Below are positions 56,402-64,000 of a stretch of 64,000 nucleotides of DNA, piece after piece (position 1 is the first letter of the stretch; the number at the start of each line of letters is the position of its first letter). The notes beneath the pieces are model-generated. The model searched no databases and was not told where the DNA came from. It saw only the letters and a list, made by a program, of their open reading frames with translations. The position numbers and the translations under genes are program-made. This stretch comes from Pseudonocardia parietis (GTDB lineage: Bacteria; Actinomycetota; Actinomycetes; Mycobacteriales; Pseudonocardiaceae): assembly GCF_017876315.1 (NCBI RefSeq), contig NZ_JAGINU010000001.1, forward strand, positions 6,262,001 to 6,326,000, written 5' to 3'.

Positions 56402-57853
56402 TCAGGCGCCCTGGCTCCCGGCGGGCTCGGTCTGCTCCGCCGGCCGCGGGCCGGTGAGGAACGCCAGGGCCACCACGACCAGCGAGATGACGGCCGCAAC
56501 CAGGAACGCGGCGTGCACGCCTGCCTCGTCCACCCCGGCGCCCTCGGAGAACAGCGTCATCACCGTGATGAACAGCGCGGTCCCGGCGGCACCGGCGACC
56601 TGCTGCAGCGTGGTGAGGATGGCGCTGCCGTGCGAGTACAGGTCCCCGGGCAGCGACCCGAGCGCCTCGGTCATCAGCGGCGTGAACATCAGCGCCAGCG
56701 CCGAGGACAGGCCCACGTACAGCACCGCGACCAGCCAGATCGGCGTCGTCGCGCCGAGGGTGGTGAACCCCCACATCACCGCGGCCAGCAGGAGCGAACC
56801 CGGGATGACCAGCGGACGCGCGCCGAGCCGGTCGTAGGCGCGCCCGACGATCGGACCGAGCAGACCCATCGCCAGACCACCGGGCAGCACCACGAGCCCG
56901 GCGACGAACGCGCTGTCGTTCAGCACGTTCTGGATGTAGAGCGGCAGCAGGATGATCGCCCCGAACAGGGACATGAACCCGGTGGCCACCAGCACCAGCG
57001 CCAGGGTGTAGCGGCGGATCGCGAACGGGCGCATGTCCAGCAGCGGCGCACCCACGCGCTGCAGCCGGATCTGGCGGTGCACGAACACGGCCAGTGCGAC
57101 GGCGCCGACGACCAGGGGGACCCAGGGCGGGAGCCCGCCGTGCGTGCCGGCGGCCGCGGACTCACCGACCGCGGACAGGCCGTAGACGATGCCGGAGAAC
57201 GCGACCACCGAGATCAGCACGGACAGCACGTCCAGCGGGGCCTTCGAGGTCTCGGCGGTCACCCTCAGCCAGGTCGCCCCGGCGGCCAGCGCGATCAGCG
57301 CGATCGGCAGCACCAGCCAGAACATCCAGCGCCAGCCCAGCGCCGAGAGGATCACGCCGGAGATCGTCGGGCCGAGTGCGGGTGCGACCGCGATGACGAT
57401 CGAGATCGTGCCCATGGTTTGCCCGCGGCGCGACGCCGGGATCAGCCGCATGATCGTCGTCATCAGCAGCGGGACCATCACCGCGGTGCCGCACGCCTGC
57501 ACGACACGGCCCGCGAGCAGCACCGCGAAACCCGGTGCGAGCGCACACAGCAGGGTGCCCGCGCTGAACAGGGTCATCGACGCGAGGTACACCGCCCGCG
57601 GCGGGAACCGCTGCAGCAGGTACCCGGTGATCGGGATGACCACGGCCATCGTCAGCAGGAACCCGCTGGTCAGCCACTGCGCGGTGGCCGCGGTGACGCC
57701 GAGGTCGGCGATCAACGCCGGGAGCGCCACGCTCATGATCGTCTCGTTGAGGATCATGACGAAGGCGGACCCGACGAGCAGCGAGATGATCAGCAGCGCG
57801 CCCGCCGGGAGCCGATCCGCCTGGGCGGGTCCGGTCGTCGGCTCGGTCGTCAC
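56402..57853 (-). CDS. DHA2-family MFS drug efflux transporter
   Basis: 483 aa from GTG 57853, AGGAGGAA 8 nt upstream. Fourteen-helix EmrB/QacA type: motif C GPTISGVILSALGWRWMFWL (about 155-175), motif A-like LLQRFPPRAVY, and NETIMSVALPALIADLG in helix 1. Exports amphipathic compounds. Divergent from the reductase gene at 58035; no regulator adjacent. Confidence 0.92.
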   Translation of the reverse strand: MTTEPTTGPAQADRLPAGALLIISLLVGSAFVMILNETIMSVALPALIADLGVTAATAQWLTSGFLLTMAVVIPITGYLLQRFPPRAVYLASMTLFSAGTLLCALAPGFAVLLAGRVVQACGTAVMVPLLMTTIMRLIPASRRGQTMGTISIVIAVAPALGPTISGVILSALGWRWMFWLVLPIALIALAAGATWLRVTAETSKAPLDVLSVLISVVAFSGIVYGLSAVGESAAAGTHGGLPPWVPLVVGAVALAVFVHRQIRLQRVGAPLLDMRPFAIRRYTLALVLVATGFMSLFGAIILLPLYIQNVLNDSAFVAGLVVLPGGLAMGLLGPIVGRAYDRLGARPLVIPGSLLLAAVMWGFTTLGATTPIWLVAVLYVGLSSALALMFTPLMTEALGSLPGDLYSHGSAILTTLQQVAGAAGTALFITVMTLFSEGAGVDEAGVHAAFLVAAVISLVVVALAFLTGPRPAEQTEPAGSQGA

Positions 57854-58034
57854 AGCGGGATTCCTCCTGTCGTCGGCCCCGGGCACGGTCGCCCGCGGCC
57901 GGTCGAGGGCGTGCGGGACCGCGGCGGGGAGGTCGGTGCGGTACCTGACGAGTGAACACGACCGGCCCCACGGGAGCGATCGGATTTCACCGCGCACGGA
58001 TGGATTCCGCGACCGGTGAACGCAGAATGGGCCC

Positions 58035-59198
58035 ATGTCCGTCTACGACGTCGTGGTGGTCGGGGCCGGTCCGGCGGGATCGGCGGCGGCGCTGAACGTG
58101 CTGCGCCTGCGGCCGGATGCCGCCGTGCTGCTGCTCGACGCGCAGTCGTTCCCCCGCGACAAGACCTGCGGTGACGGCGTCGCCGCCGAGGTGTTCGACC
58201 TGCTCGACGACCTCGGGGTGAGCGGGATCCGCGATCTCGGCCCGGCGGCGCCGCGGCTGCGGCTGCGCACCCCGGCCGGGCACGCCGTGCACCGGGCGGC
58301 GCCGCGCTCGAACCGGGTGATCACCCGGTGGGACCTGGACGCCGCGCTGGTGGACGCCGCCGTCGCCGCCGGGGCCGAACTGCGCCGCCACCGGGTGCGG
58401 ACCCTGGACCTCGACGGCGACCGGGTCGTCCTGGACGGCACCGTCACCGCCCGCACGGTGATCGGGGCGGACGGGGCGCACTCGGTCGTGCGCCGGGCGC
58501 TGGGCGCACCCCCCGCGCCGCCGGAGGGCACTGCGGTGGCGATCCGCGGCTACACCCCGGTCGCCGCCGAGCCGGGGACGCTGACGATCGAGTACGCCGG
58601 GGACACCGTCCCCGCCTACGCGTGGTCGTTCCCGATCGCCGGGGGCGGCGCGAACGTCGGCTACGGGGTGTTCGACAAGCGCGGAGCCGGCTCGCGGGCC
58701 GAGCTGCTCGAGCGGCTGGCGCTGCTGCTGCCCGGCCAGGAGCCGGATCCCGCGACACTGCGCGCGCACCACCTCCCGCTGTCCACGACGCCGCGGTTCC
58801 AGCCCGACGGGCGCGTCCTGCTCGCCGGGGACGCCGCGGCCAAGGTCAACCCGCTGACCGGCGAAGGGATCTTCGACGCCGTCGCCTCCGGGATCCTGGC
58901 CGGCCGCAACGCGCTGCACGGGGCCGGTGCCGGAGCGGCACACCGGGACGCGATGGAGCGCGCGTTCGGCCGCCACCACCGGCACGTCGCGGCCCTGGCC
59001 CGGCTGGCGGCCCGCCCGGCCTTCCTCGACGCCGCGATCGGCGCCGCCGCCACGCACCCGAGCGTGTTCGACTGCGCCGTCCGGCTGGGCCTGGCCCGGG
59101 GCACGGTCTCCCCCGTCGCCCTGGCGCTGGTGGCCGCCCGGCTGCCGGCGACCGTGATCCGCGCCCGCCGGCGGGCCACGGCCGGCGGGGTCGGGTAG
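58035..59198 (+). CDS. geranylgeranyl reductase-family FAD oxidoreductase
   Basis: 387 aa. FAD GxGxxG at the start (DVVVVGAGPAGSAAALNVLR), family motif PRDKTCGDGVAAEVFDLLDD (about 40-59), and the second FAD motif VLLAGDAAAKVNPLTGEGI (about 259-277). Members saturate isoprenoid chains of menaquinone or lipids. Only 10 bp before the IPP isomerase gene, which supports an isoprenoid role. Confidence 0.9.
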   Translation: MSVYDVVVVGAGPAGSAAALNVLRLRPDAAVLLLDAQSFPRDKTCGDGVAAEVFDLLDDLGVSGIRDLGPAAPRLRLRTPAGHAVHRAAPRSNRVITRWDLDAALVDAAVAAGAELRRHRVRTLDLDGDRVVLDGTVTARTVIGADGAHSVVRRALGAPPAPPEGTAVAIRGYTPVAAEPGTLTIEYAGDTVPAYAWSFPIAGGGANVGYGVFDKRGAGSRAELLERLALLLPGQEPDPATLRAHHLPLSTTPRFQPDGRVLLAGDAAAKVNPLTGEGIFDAVASGILAGRNALHGAGAGAAHRDAMERAFGRHHRHVAALARLAARPAFLDAAIGAAATHPSVFDCAVRLGLARGTVSPVALALVAARLPATVIRARRRATAGGVG

Positions 59199-59208
59199 AC
59201 AGGAGCGC

Positions 59209-59748
59209 ATGGAACAGGTCGTACTGCTCGACGACGACGGCAACCCGGTCGGCGCCGCGGACAAGGCGACCGTGCACGGCGCGACGACCCCGCGGCACCT
59301 GGCGTTCTCCTGCTACGGCGTGGACGACGCCGGGCGCCTGCTGGTCACCCGGCGCGCGCGGGGCAAGACCGCGTTCCCCCTGGTCTGGACGAACACCTGC
59401 TGCGGGCACCCGGCACCGGGTGAGGACATGGCGGACGCGGTGCGCCGCCGGCTGTCCGACGAGCTCGGGATCCGGGCCACCGAGCTGCGGCTGGTACTGC
59501 CCGGGTTCAGCTACCGGGCCTCCCAGGACGGGGTCGAGGAGAACGAGCTGTGCCCGGTGTTCGTCGCGCGCATCGCCGGCGAGCCCGCCCCGCGCCCGGA
59601 CGAGGTCGACGACGTGCAGTGGTGGAGCTGGGAGCGCTTCCGCGAGGCCGCCGGCGACCCGGACTCCGGGCTGTCACCGTGGGCGCGGCTGCAGGTCCCG
59701 CTGCTCGACGCGCTCGACGACCCCCTGCTGGCCGGCGCCCGCGGCTGA
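59209..59748 (+). CDS. idi: type 1 isopentenyl-diphosphate delta-isomerase
   Basis: 179 aa. Nudix-fold Idi: catalytic Cys in WTNTCCGHPAPGE (about 62-74), Glu in GVEENELCPVF (about 106-116), and the Nudix-box-like RRRLSDELGIRATELR. Length and motifs match E. coli and actinomycete Idi-1. Interconverts IPP and DMAPP. Confidence 0.95.
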   Translation: MEQVVLLDDDGNPVGAADKATVHGATTPRHLAFSCYGVDDAGRLLVTRRARGKTAFPLVWTNTCCGHPAPGEDMADAVRRRLSDELGIRATELRLVLPGFSYRASQDGVEENELCPVFVARIAGEPAPRPDEVDDVQWWSWERFREAAGDPDSGLSPWARLQVPLLDALDDPLLAGARG

Positions 59749-59785
59749 CCCCGCCCGGACGGGCCCGGCACGGGCACCTGGTGGG

Positions 59786-60790
59786 ATGTCGGACGTGAGC
59801 GCCCCGGACACCGACCTCGCGGCCGACCTCGCCGCCGCCCTGGACGACGCCCTGGGCCCGGTCCCGGCCGGCCGGCTCGCCCCGGTGGTGGAGCGGCTGA
59901 TCCGCGACTACCGCAGCGGCTCGGTGCCCACCGCCCCGATCCTGCGCAGCGACGACGACGCCGCCGCGTACGCCGCCTACCGCATGCCGGCCACGCACGC
60001 CGCCGTGCTCGACGCCCTGGAGCGGGCCGCCGGGCGGGTGCCCGATCCGGCCGTCCAGCTCGATCTGGGCGGCGGAACCGGCGCGGCGGTCTGGGCGGCG
60101 GCGCAGGTGTGGCCGTCGCTGCGCCGGGCCACGGTGCTGGAGGCCGCGGCTCCGGCGCGCGCGCTGGGCCGCAGGCTCGCCGGGGCCGCGTCGGCGCCCG
60201 CGGTGCGGACGGCACGCTGGGAGGCCGCCGTGCTCGGCACCGGTACCGAGCTGCCGGATGCGGACCTGGTCACCGCTTGTTACCTGCTCGGTGAGCTGCC
60301 CGAGCCGGTCCGGGACAGGCTGGTCGACGCCGCCGCCCGCACGGCCCGGACGGTGGTCGTCGTCGAACCGGGGACGCCCGCCGGGTACGCCCGGGTGCTC
60401 GCCGCCCGTTCCCGGCTCGTCGCCGCCGGGTTCACGGTCGCCGCCCCCTGCCCGCACGACGGCACCTGTCCGGTGACCGGCGACGACTGGTGCCACTTCG
60501 CCGTACGGGTGAACCGCAGCTCCCGGCACCGGACTCTCAAGGAGGGCACGCTCGGTCACGAGGACGAGAAGTTCTCCTACGTCGTCGCCGTCCGCGGCCG
60601 GGCGGAGCAGGCGCCGGGGCGGATCGTCCGGCACCCGCAGACCCGCAAGGGACTCGTCACCCTCCGTGTGTGCTCGGAGGACGGGACGCTGCGTGAGGAA
60701 CCCGTACCGCGCAGTCGCAAAGATCTCTACCGCCCCGCTCGCGACGCCGCGTGGGGCGACGCGTGGCCGCCCGGGGGAAGCGACCGGTGA
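59786..60790 (+). CDS. Rsm22-like small-subunit ribosomal RNA methyltransferase
   Basis: 334 aa from ATG 59786; GTG 59795 is an alternative. Helical N-terminus, SAM site VQLDLGGGTGAAVWAAAQVW (about 90-109), then a Cys cluster CPHDGTCPVTGDDWCHF (about 224-240), the metal-site signature of mitochondrial/bacterial Rsm22. Bacterial homologues are widespread in actinomycetes; target methylation is not established here. Confidence 0.88.
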   Translation: MSDVSAPDTDLAADLAAALDDALGPVPAGRLAPVVERLIRDYRSGSVPTAPILRSDDDAAAYAAYRMPATHAAVLDALERAAGRVPDPAVQLDLGGGTGAAVWAAAQVWPSLRRATVLEAAAPARALGRRLAGAASAPAVRTARWEAAVLGTGTELPDADLVTACYLLGELPEPVRDRLVDAAARTARTVVVVEPGTPAGYARVLAARSRLVAAGFTVAAPCPHDGTCPVTGDDWCHFAVRVNRSSRHRTLKEGTLGHEDEKFSYVVAVRGRAEQAPGRIVRHPQTRKGLVTLRVCSEDGTLREEPVPRSRKDLYRPARDAAWGDAWPPGGSDR

Positions 60791-60942
60791 TCGTCGATCA
60801 CCCCGTGACCAAGCGCACACGGGTGACGCGCCGCAGCGACCTCGCGAACTTGTAACGCCGACCGGCATCCTGGGCGATGACCAGGTGCGACGGCCATCCG
60901 GTGGGCCGCGAACAGCAGATTTCTCACAGATCGAGCACGACC

Positions 60943-61515
60943 ATGACCGACGTCACGACCGGCACCTCCACCGGGCGGCTCCCCACCCTCGTCCACACGA
61001 CGCGCGGCTACCGCGTGCACGACCCCGCCCTGATCGCCGACACCAGTTATGTGATCGACGACGCCGGGGATCTCGTCTACACCCGCCTCCCGGCGGGTGC
61101 GATGACCGCGACGGCCGTCCTCGGCGCCGCCGTCACCGCGATCACTGTGGGTAACGGAAGCTGGGGCTGGGTGCTGGTCGTCTTCCTCCTCGCGGTCATC
61201 GTGGCGTGCGCCGTCGCGATCGCGGTCCTCTCGGTGATCCACGCGGTCACCGACCCGGTGCGGGCCTACCGCGGACGCTTCGGACACACCCGGTTCGCCG
61301 TCGACGTCACCGACCCGTCGTCGGCGACGTGGCAGCTGTGCGCCCGCGCCGAGCGGCTCGCCGCGAGCCGGTCCTGGCAGGCCGGGCGGGTCGATCCGGG
61401 CCGCACCCTCGGCGGACTGCTGTGGGCCGCCGTCGGTACCGGCGAGGAATGGGCCGCCGAGGCCGTGCTCGCGCTCGCCGAACCGGCCACCGGCCCGGAC
61501 CTCACCTCGGTCTGA
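60943..61515 (+). CDS. hypothetical membrane protein
   Basis: 190 aa from ATG 60943. Two hydrophobic helices (about 52-70 and 75-98), remainder cytoplasmic and helical. No recognised domain. Lies alone between Rsm22 and the convergent CobW gene. Confidence 0.65.
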   Translation: MTDVTTGTSTGRLPTLVHTTRGYRVHDPALIADTSYVIDDAGDLVYTRLPAGAMTATAVLGAAVTAITVGNGSWGWVLVVFLLAVIVACAVAIAVLSVIHAVTDPVRAYRGRFGHTRFAVDVTDPSSATWQLCARAERLAASRSWQAGRVDPGRTLGGLLWAAVGTGEEWAAEAVLALAEPATGPDLTSV

Positions 61516-61535
61516 CCGGGGGCCGGGGGCACGGG

Positions 61536-62549
61536 TCAGACCGCGTACCGGGCGACCGGGAGGAGCGCGTCGGCGTCGCGGCGGTCGTCGTCGCCCGCGA
61601 CGCAGGCGCGCAGGGACCGTTCCAGGGCGGCCTCGTCGAGGCCGGTCCCGATCAGGACCAGGGTGGTGCGGCGGGGTTCACCGGCATCCCACCGGGCCCG
61701 GCGGAACCGGACGTACCGGCCGACGGTGTGCAGGTCCCACCGCTCGTGTGACGGCGCCGCGGCGAACCGCACCGACCCCTTGATCCGGTACAGCCCGGAC
61801 GGGCGGGCGTCGAGCAGGCCCTGCAGGCGGGCGGCGTCGAGCGGCTCGTCGCAGAGGAAGGTCACGCTCTGGTAGCCGGCGTGCAGGTGGGTGTCGTGGC
61901 CGCCGCCGGGACCGTCCGGTACCTGCTCCCCGAGCATCAGCTGACGCCCGGGCACGATCTGGATGTCGAACAGCAGGGCCGGGTCGACCGCGCCGTCCCG
62001 GACCGGGACGATCGGCGCCCGCGGGTTGGTCTCGCGGCAGAGCCGCCGGACCCGCCAGAGCGTGCCCGTCCCGACCCGGTCGATCTTGTTCAGGACGACC
62101 AGGTCGGCCAGTCCGACGTGTTTGTCGAGCTGCGGATGCTGCCTGCGGGTCGTCTCGAACTCGGCGGCGTCGACCACCTCCACCAGCCCGCCGAAGCTCA
62201 GGTCCTGCCCCAGCCCGTCGAGCACCAGCTGGACCAGCGTGCCGGGGTCGGCGATCCCGCTGGCCTCGATGACGATCACGTCGATCTCGTCGCGGCGGCG
62301 GGTCAGGGTCTCCAGGACCTCCGCCACACCGCCCTCGCCGACCTCGCAGCACAGGCAGCCGTTGCCGAGTCCGACGACCCCACCGGCCTGCCCTGCCAGG
62401 CGCATCGCGTCGATGCCGACCGAGCCGAAGTCGTTGACGACCACGCCGATGCGCGCGTCCCCACCGGCGACGAGCAGGTGGTTCAGCAGGGTCGTCTTGC
62501 CGGCTCCGAGGAATCCGGCCAGCACCACGACCGGGATCTTCCGGGCCAC
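61536..62549 (-). CDS. CobW/COG0523-family GTPase, metal chaperone
   Basis: 337 aa, GTG 62549. P-loop GFLGAGKTTLLNHLL (residues 12-26), Walker B / switch IVIEASGIADP, metal-binding GCLCC (about 64-68) and NKID specificity motif. A C-terminal CobW_C domain (VTFLCDEPLDAARLQGLLDA) with LYRIKGSVRF. Delivers zinc or another divalent metal to client proteins. A histidine-containing loop (GGGHDTHLH) near residue 220 may add a metal site. Confidence 0.93.
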   Translation of the reverse strand: MARKIPVVVLAGFLGAGKTTLLNHLLVAGGDARIGVVVNDFGSVGIDAMRLAGQAGGVVGLGNGCLCCEVGEGGVAEVLETLTRRRDEIDVIVIEASGIADPGTLVQLVLDGLGQDLSFGGLVEVVDAAEFETTRRQHPQLDKHVGLADLVVLNKIDRVGTGTLWRVRRLCRETNPRAPIVPVRDGAVDPALLFDIQIVPGRQLMLGEQVPDGPGGGHDTHLHAGYQSVTFLCDEPLDAARLQGLLDARPSGLYRIKGSVRFAAAPSHERWDLHTVGRYVRFRRARWDAGEPRRTTLVLIGTGLDEAALERSLRACVAGDDDRRDADALLPVARYAV

Positions 62550-62655
62550 CGGACATGACTACCACGTGCCGCCGACGACTCCGGCCCGGCGGTCGGGCTC
62601 CGATCGTGATCCGCCGACGGCGGGACCGGGGACGCGCCGTGACTACAGTGCCTCC

Positions 62656-63645
62656 ATGCCCGAGACAGCTGCCGGACGCCCGCCACGCGGAGTGGTCGCC
62701 GTCGCCGGAGAGGCCCTGGTCGACATCGTCCCCGCCCCGGCACCGGGGTACTGGGAGCTGGCCCCCGGCGGCAGCCCCGCGAACGTCGCGGTCGGGCTCT
62801 CCCGGCTGGAGGTCCCGGCCCGGATGCTGGCCCGGCTGGCCGACGACCTGCTCGGCCGGAAGCTGCGCGAGCACCTGGCCGCGAACGGCGTCGACCTCTC
62901 GCACGCGGTCGAGGCCGACGAGCCGTCCTCGCTGGCGATCGTCGAGATCGCCGCCGACGGTCAGGCGTCCTACGACTTCCGGATCGCCGGCACCGCGGAC
63001 TGGCAGTGGACCGACGACGAGCTCGCCGGGGCCCTCGACGACGGCCCGGCAGGCCCCGTCGTCGCCGTCCACTCCGGCTCGCTCGCGCTGACCACCCCGC
63101 CCGGGCACGAGGCGCTGCGCGAGCTGCTGGCCACCGCCGTGGACACCGCCACGGTCAGCTACGACCCGAACTTCCGGCCGCTGCTGATGGACGGCCCGGA
63201 CGAGGTGCTCCCCGGCGTGCACGAGCTCCTCGGGATGGCCGACGTGGTGAAGGTCAGCGAGGAGGACCTGGCCTGGCTGCACCCCGGCCGCAAGCCCGGC
63301 GACATCGTGGGCGAGTGGCTGGAGCTGGGCCCGGCCGTGGTCGTCGTGACGCTCGGGGCGGACGGCGTGCTGGCCGGCACCGCGTCCGGCCTGCACAGCG
63401 TGCTCCCGGGCAGGGAGATCGACGTGGTGGACACCGTCGGTGCCGGGGACAGCTTCTCCGCGGCGATGCTCGCGGGGCTGCACCGGCGCGGCCTGCTCGG
63501 CGCCCTCGCCCGCGACGACCTGTACCGGATCGACCGCGCGTCCCTCGACGGCGTGCTCGCCGAGGCCGTCACCGCGGCGGCGATCACCTGCTCGCGCCAC
63601 GGGGCGAACCCGCCGACCCGGGCCGAGCTGGCCGCGACGGGCTGA
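62656..63645 (+). CDS. PfkB-family sugar kinase (fructokinase-like)
   Basis: 329 aa. PfkB signature 1 ELAPGGSPANVAVGLSRLEV (about 35-54) and signature 2 DTVGAGDSFSAAMLAG (about 259-274) with the catalytic Asp in GAGD. VSYDPNFRPLLM and KVSEEDL are fructokinase-like blocks. Substrate not provable from sequence. Confidence 0.92.
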   Translation: MPETAAGRPPRGVVAVAGEALVDIVPAPAPGYWELAPGGSPANVAVGLSRLEVPARMLARLADDLLGRKLREHLAANGVDLSHAVEADEPSSLAIVEIAADGQASYDFRIAGTADWQWTDDELAGALDDGPAGPVVAVHSGSLALTTPPGHEALRELLATAVDTATVSYDPNFRPLLMDGPDEVLPGVHELLGMADVVKVSEEDLAWLHPGRKPGDIVGEWLELGPAVVVVTLGADGVLAGTASGLHSVLPGREIDVVDTVGAGDSFSAAMLAGLHRRGLLGALARDDLYRIDRASLDGVLAEAVTAAAITCSRHGANPPTRAELAATG

Positions 63646-63652
63646 CCGGCGC

Positions 63653-64000
63653 TCACGATCCGGTCGGCAGCCGGTCCTGCGCCTGCTGCTCGGCCGGGGT
63701 CAGCTCGCGCGGTGCGCGCTCCGGGAAGTCGCGCGGCTGCCCGGTCGCGGCGGCGCCCGGCGGCAGGCTGAGCGTCGCCGGCTCGCTCTCGGGCAGCGCC
63801 CACTGGCTCGCCGAGTCCATGTGCATCGCGGTCGGGCCGCCGGCGTCGCCGAAGTAGTCGAGCTGCATGGTCATGTTCATCGGCCGCGGCGGGAAGTGGT
63901 CGGTCTCGGTGTTCGTGTACCAGGGTTCACCGTCGACGTAGGCGGTCATCTTCTCCGGCGTCCACTCCAGTGCGTACGCCGACCACCGGGTCGAGTCGTG
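63653..64000 (-). CDS. GH16-family glycoside hydrolase, C-terminal part (partial)
   Basis: The visible 115 C-terminal residues contain WSAYALEWTPEKMTAYVDGE and MNMTMQLDYFGDAGG, the strand pattern at the end of GH16 beta-jelly-roll glucanases (LEWTPxxI...YVDG). The catalytic ExDxxE lies upstream, beyond the window. The tail (about 50 residues, Pro/Glu-rich) is extra to the fold. Confidence 0.75.
   Translation of the reverse strand, partial: HDSTRWSAYALEWTPEKMTAYVDGEPWYTNTETDHFPPRPMNMTMQLDYFGDAGGPTAMHMDSASQWALPESEPATLSLPPGAAATGQPRDFPERAPRELTPAEQQAQDRLPTGS

Overview
The window comes from a high-GC actinomycete. GTG starts, 4-nt stop/start overlaps, WhiB and SsgA-type proteins, an IdeR-type iron box and a rifamycin-associated element all fit. 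A Pseudonocardia-like member of the Pseudonocardiaceae is my best guess, but nothing in the window proves the genus.

Left half (1-32,800): the right-hand part of an integrated temperate phage or phage-like element. From right to left it carries an attachment-site remnant (3' end of a tRNA gene at about 32,761-32,800), an excisionase-like MerR-fold protein, a repressor and a divergent XRE regulator. A long leftward early operon follows: two WhiB proteins, a MazG-like protein, a PD-(D/E)XK exonuclease, a RecT annealing protein, several very small zinc-ribbon genes, a C5 DNA methyltransferase and a DnaD-like replication protein containing iteron-like repeats. Next come a gene cut by an intact IS256-family element, an SsgA-like protein heading a second leftward operon of small genes, and a rightward ten-gene block (9.1-15.2 kb). 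That block ends in an FtsK/TraB-type translocase and resembles the transfer region of actinomycete integrative elements. At the far left are HNH endonucleases, small and large terminase, portal and prohead protease, with the next gene, probably the major capsid, starting at position 6. No integrase is present, so it should lie to the left.

An 18-bp asymmetric motif, roughly TGTCGGGTnnnCCCCACA, recurs at promoters across the element (6.0, 9.05, 22.3, 31.0, 31.1 and 32.6 kb). This looks like a dispersed repressor-operator system that includes a cargo gene with its own terminator.

Right half (32,800-64,000): chromosomal genes. A rifampin phosphotransferase gene with an upstream rifamycin-associated element sits next to the attachment site. 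It is followed by the decayed remains of an aryl-capped siderophore NRPS under an iron box, an ECF-type importer (S, fused A-A, T), a TetR regulator and a YbtPQ/IrtAB-like ABC pair. Further on are an AurF-like diiron protein with a ferredoxin-type reductase under a 32-bp palindrome, a YeeE/TsuA-like transporter, and a MarR-controlled acyl-CoA ligase/MHS-transporter locus whose operon includes a truncated dehydrogenase and an internally deleted hydratase. The last part holds a DHA2 efflux pump, a geranylgeranyl-reductase-family flavoprotein with type 1 IPP isomerase, an Rsm22-like methyltransferase, a CobW GTPase, a PfkB kinase and a partial GH16 hydrolase.
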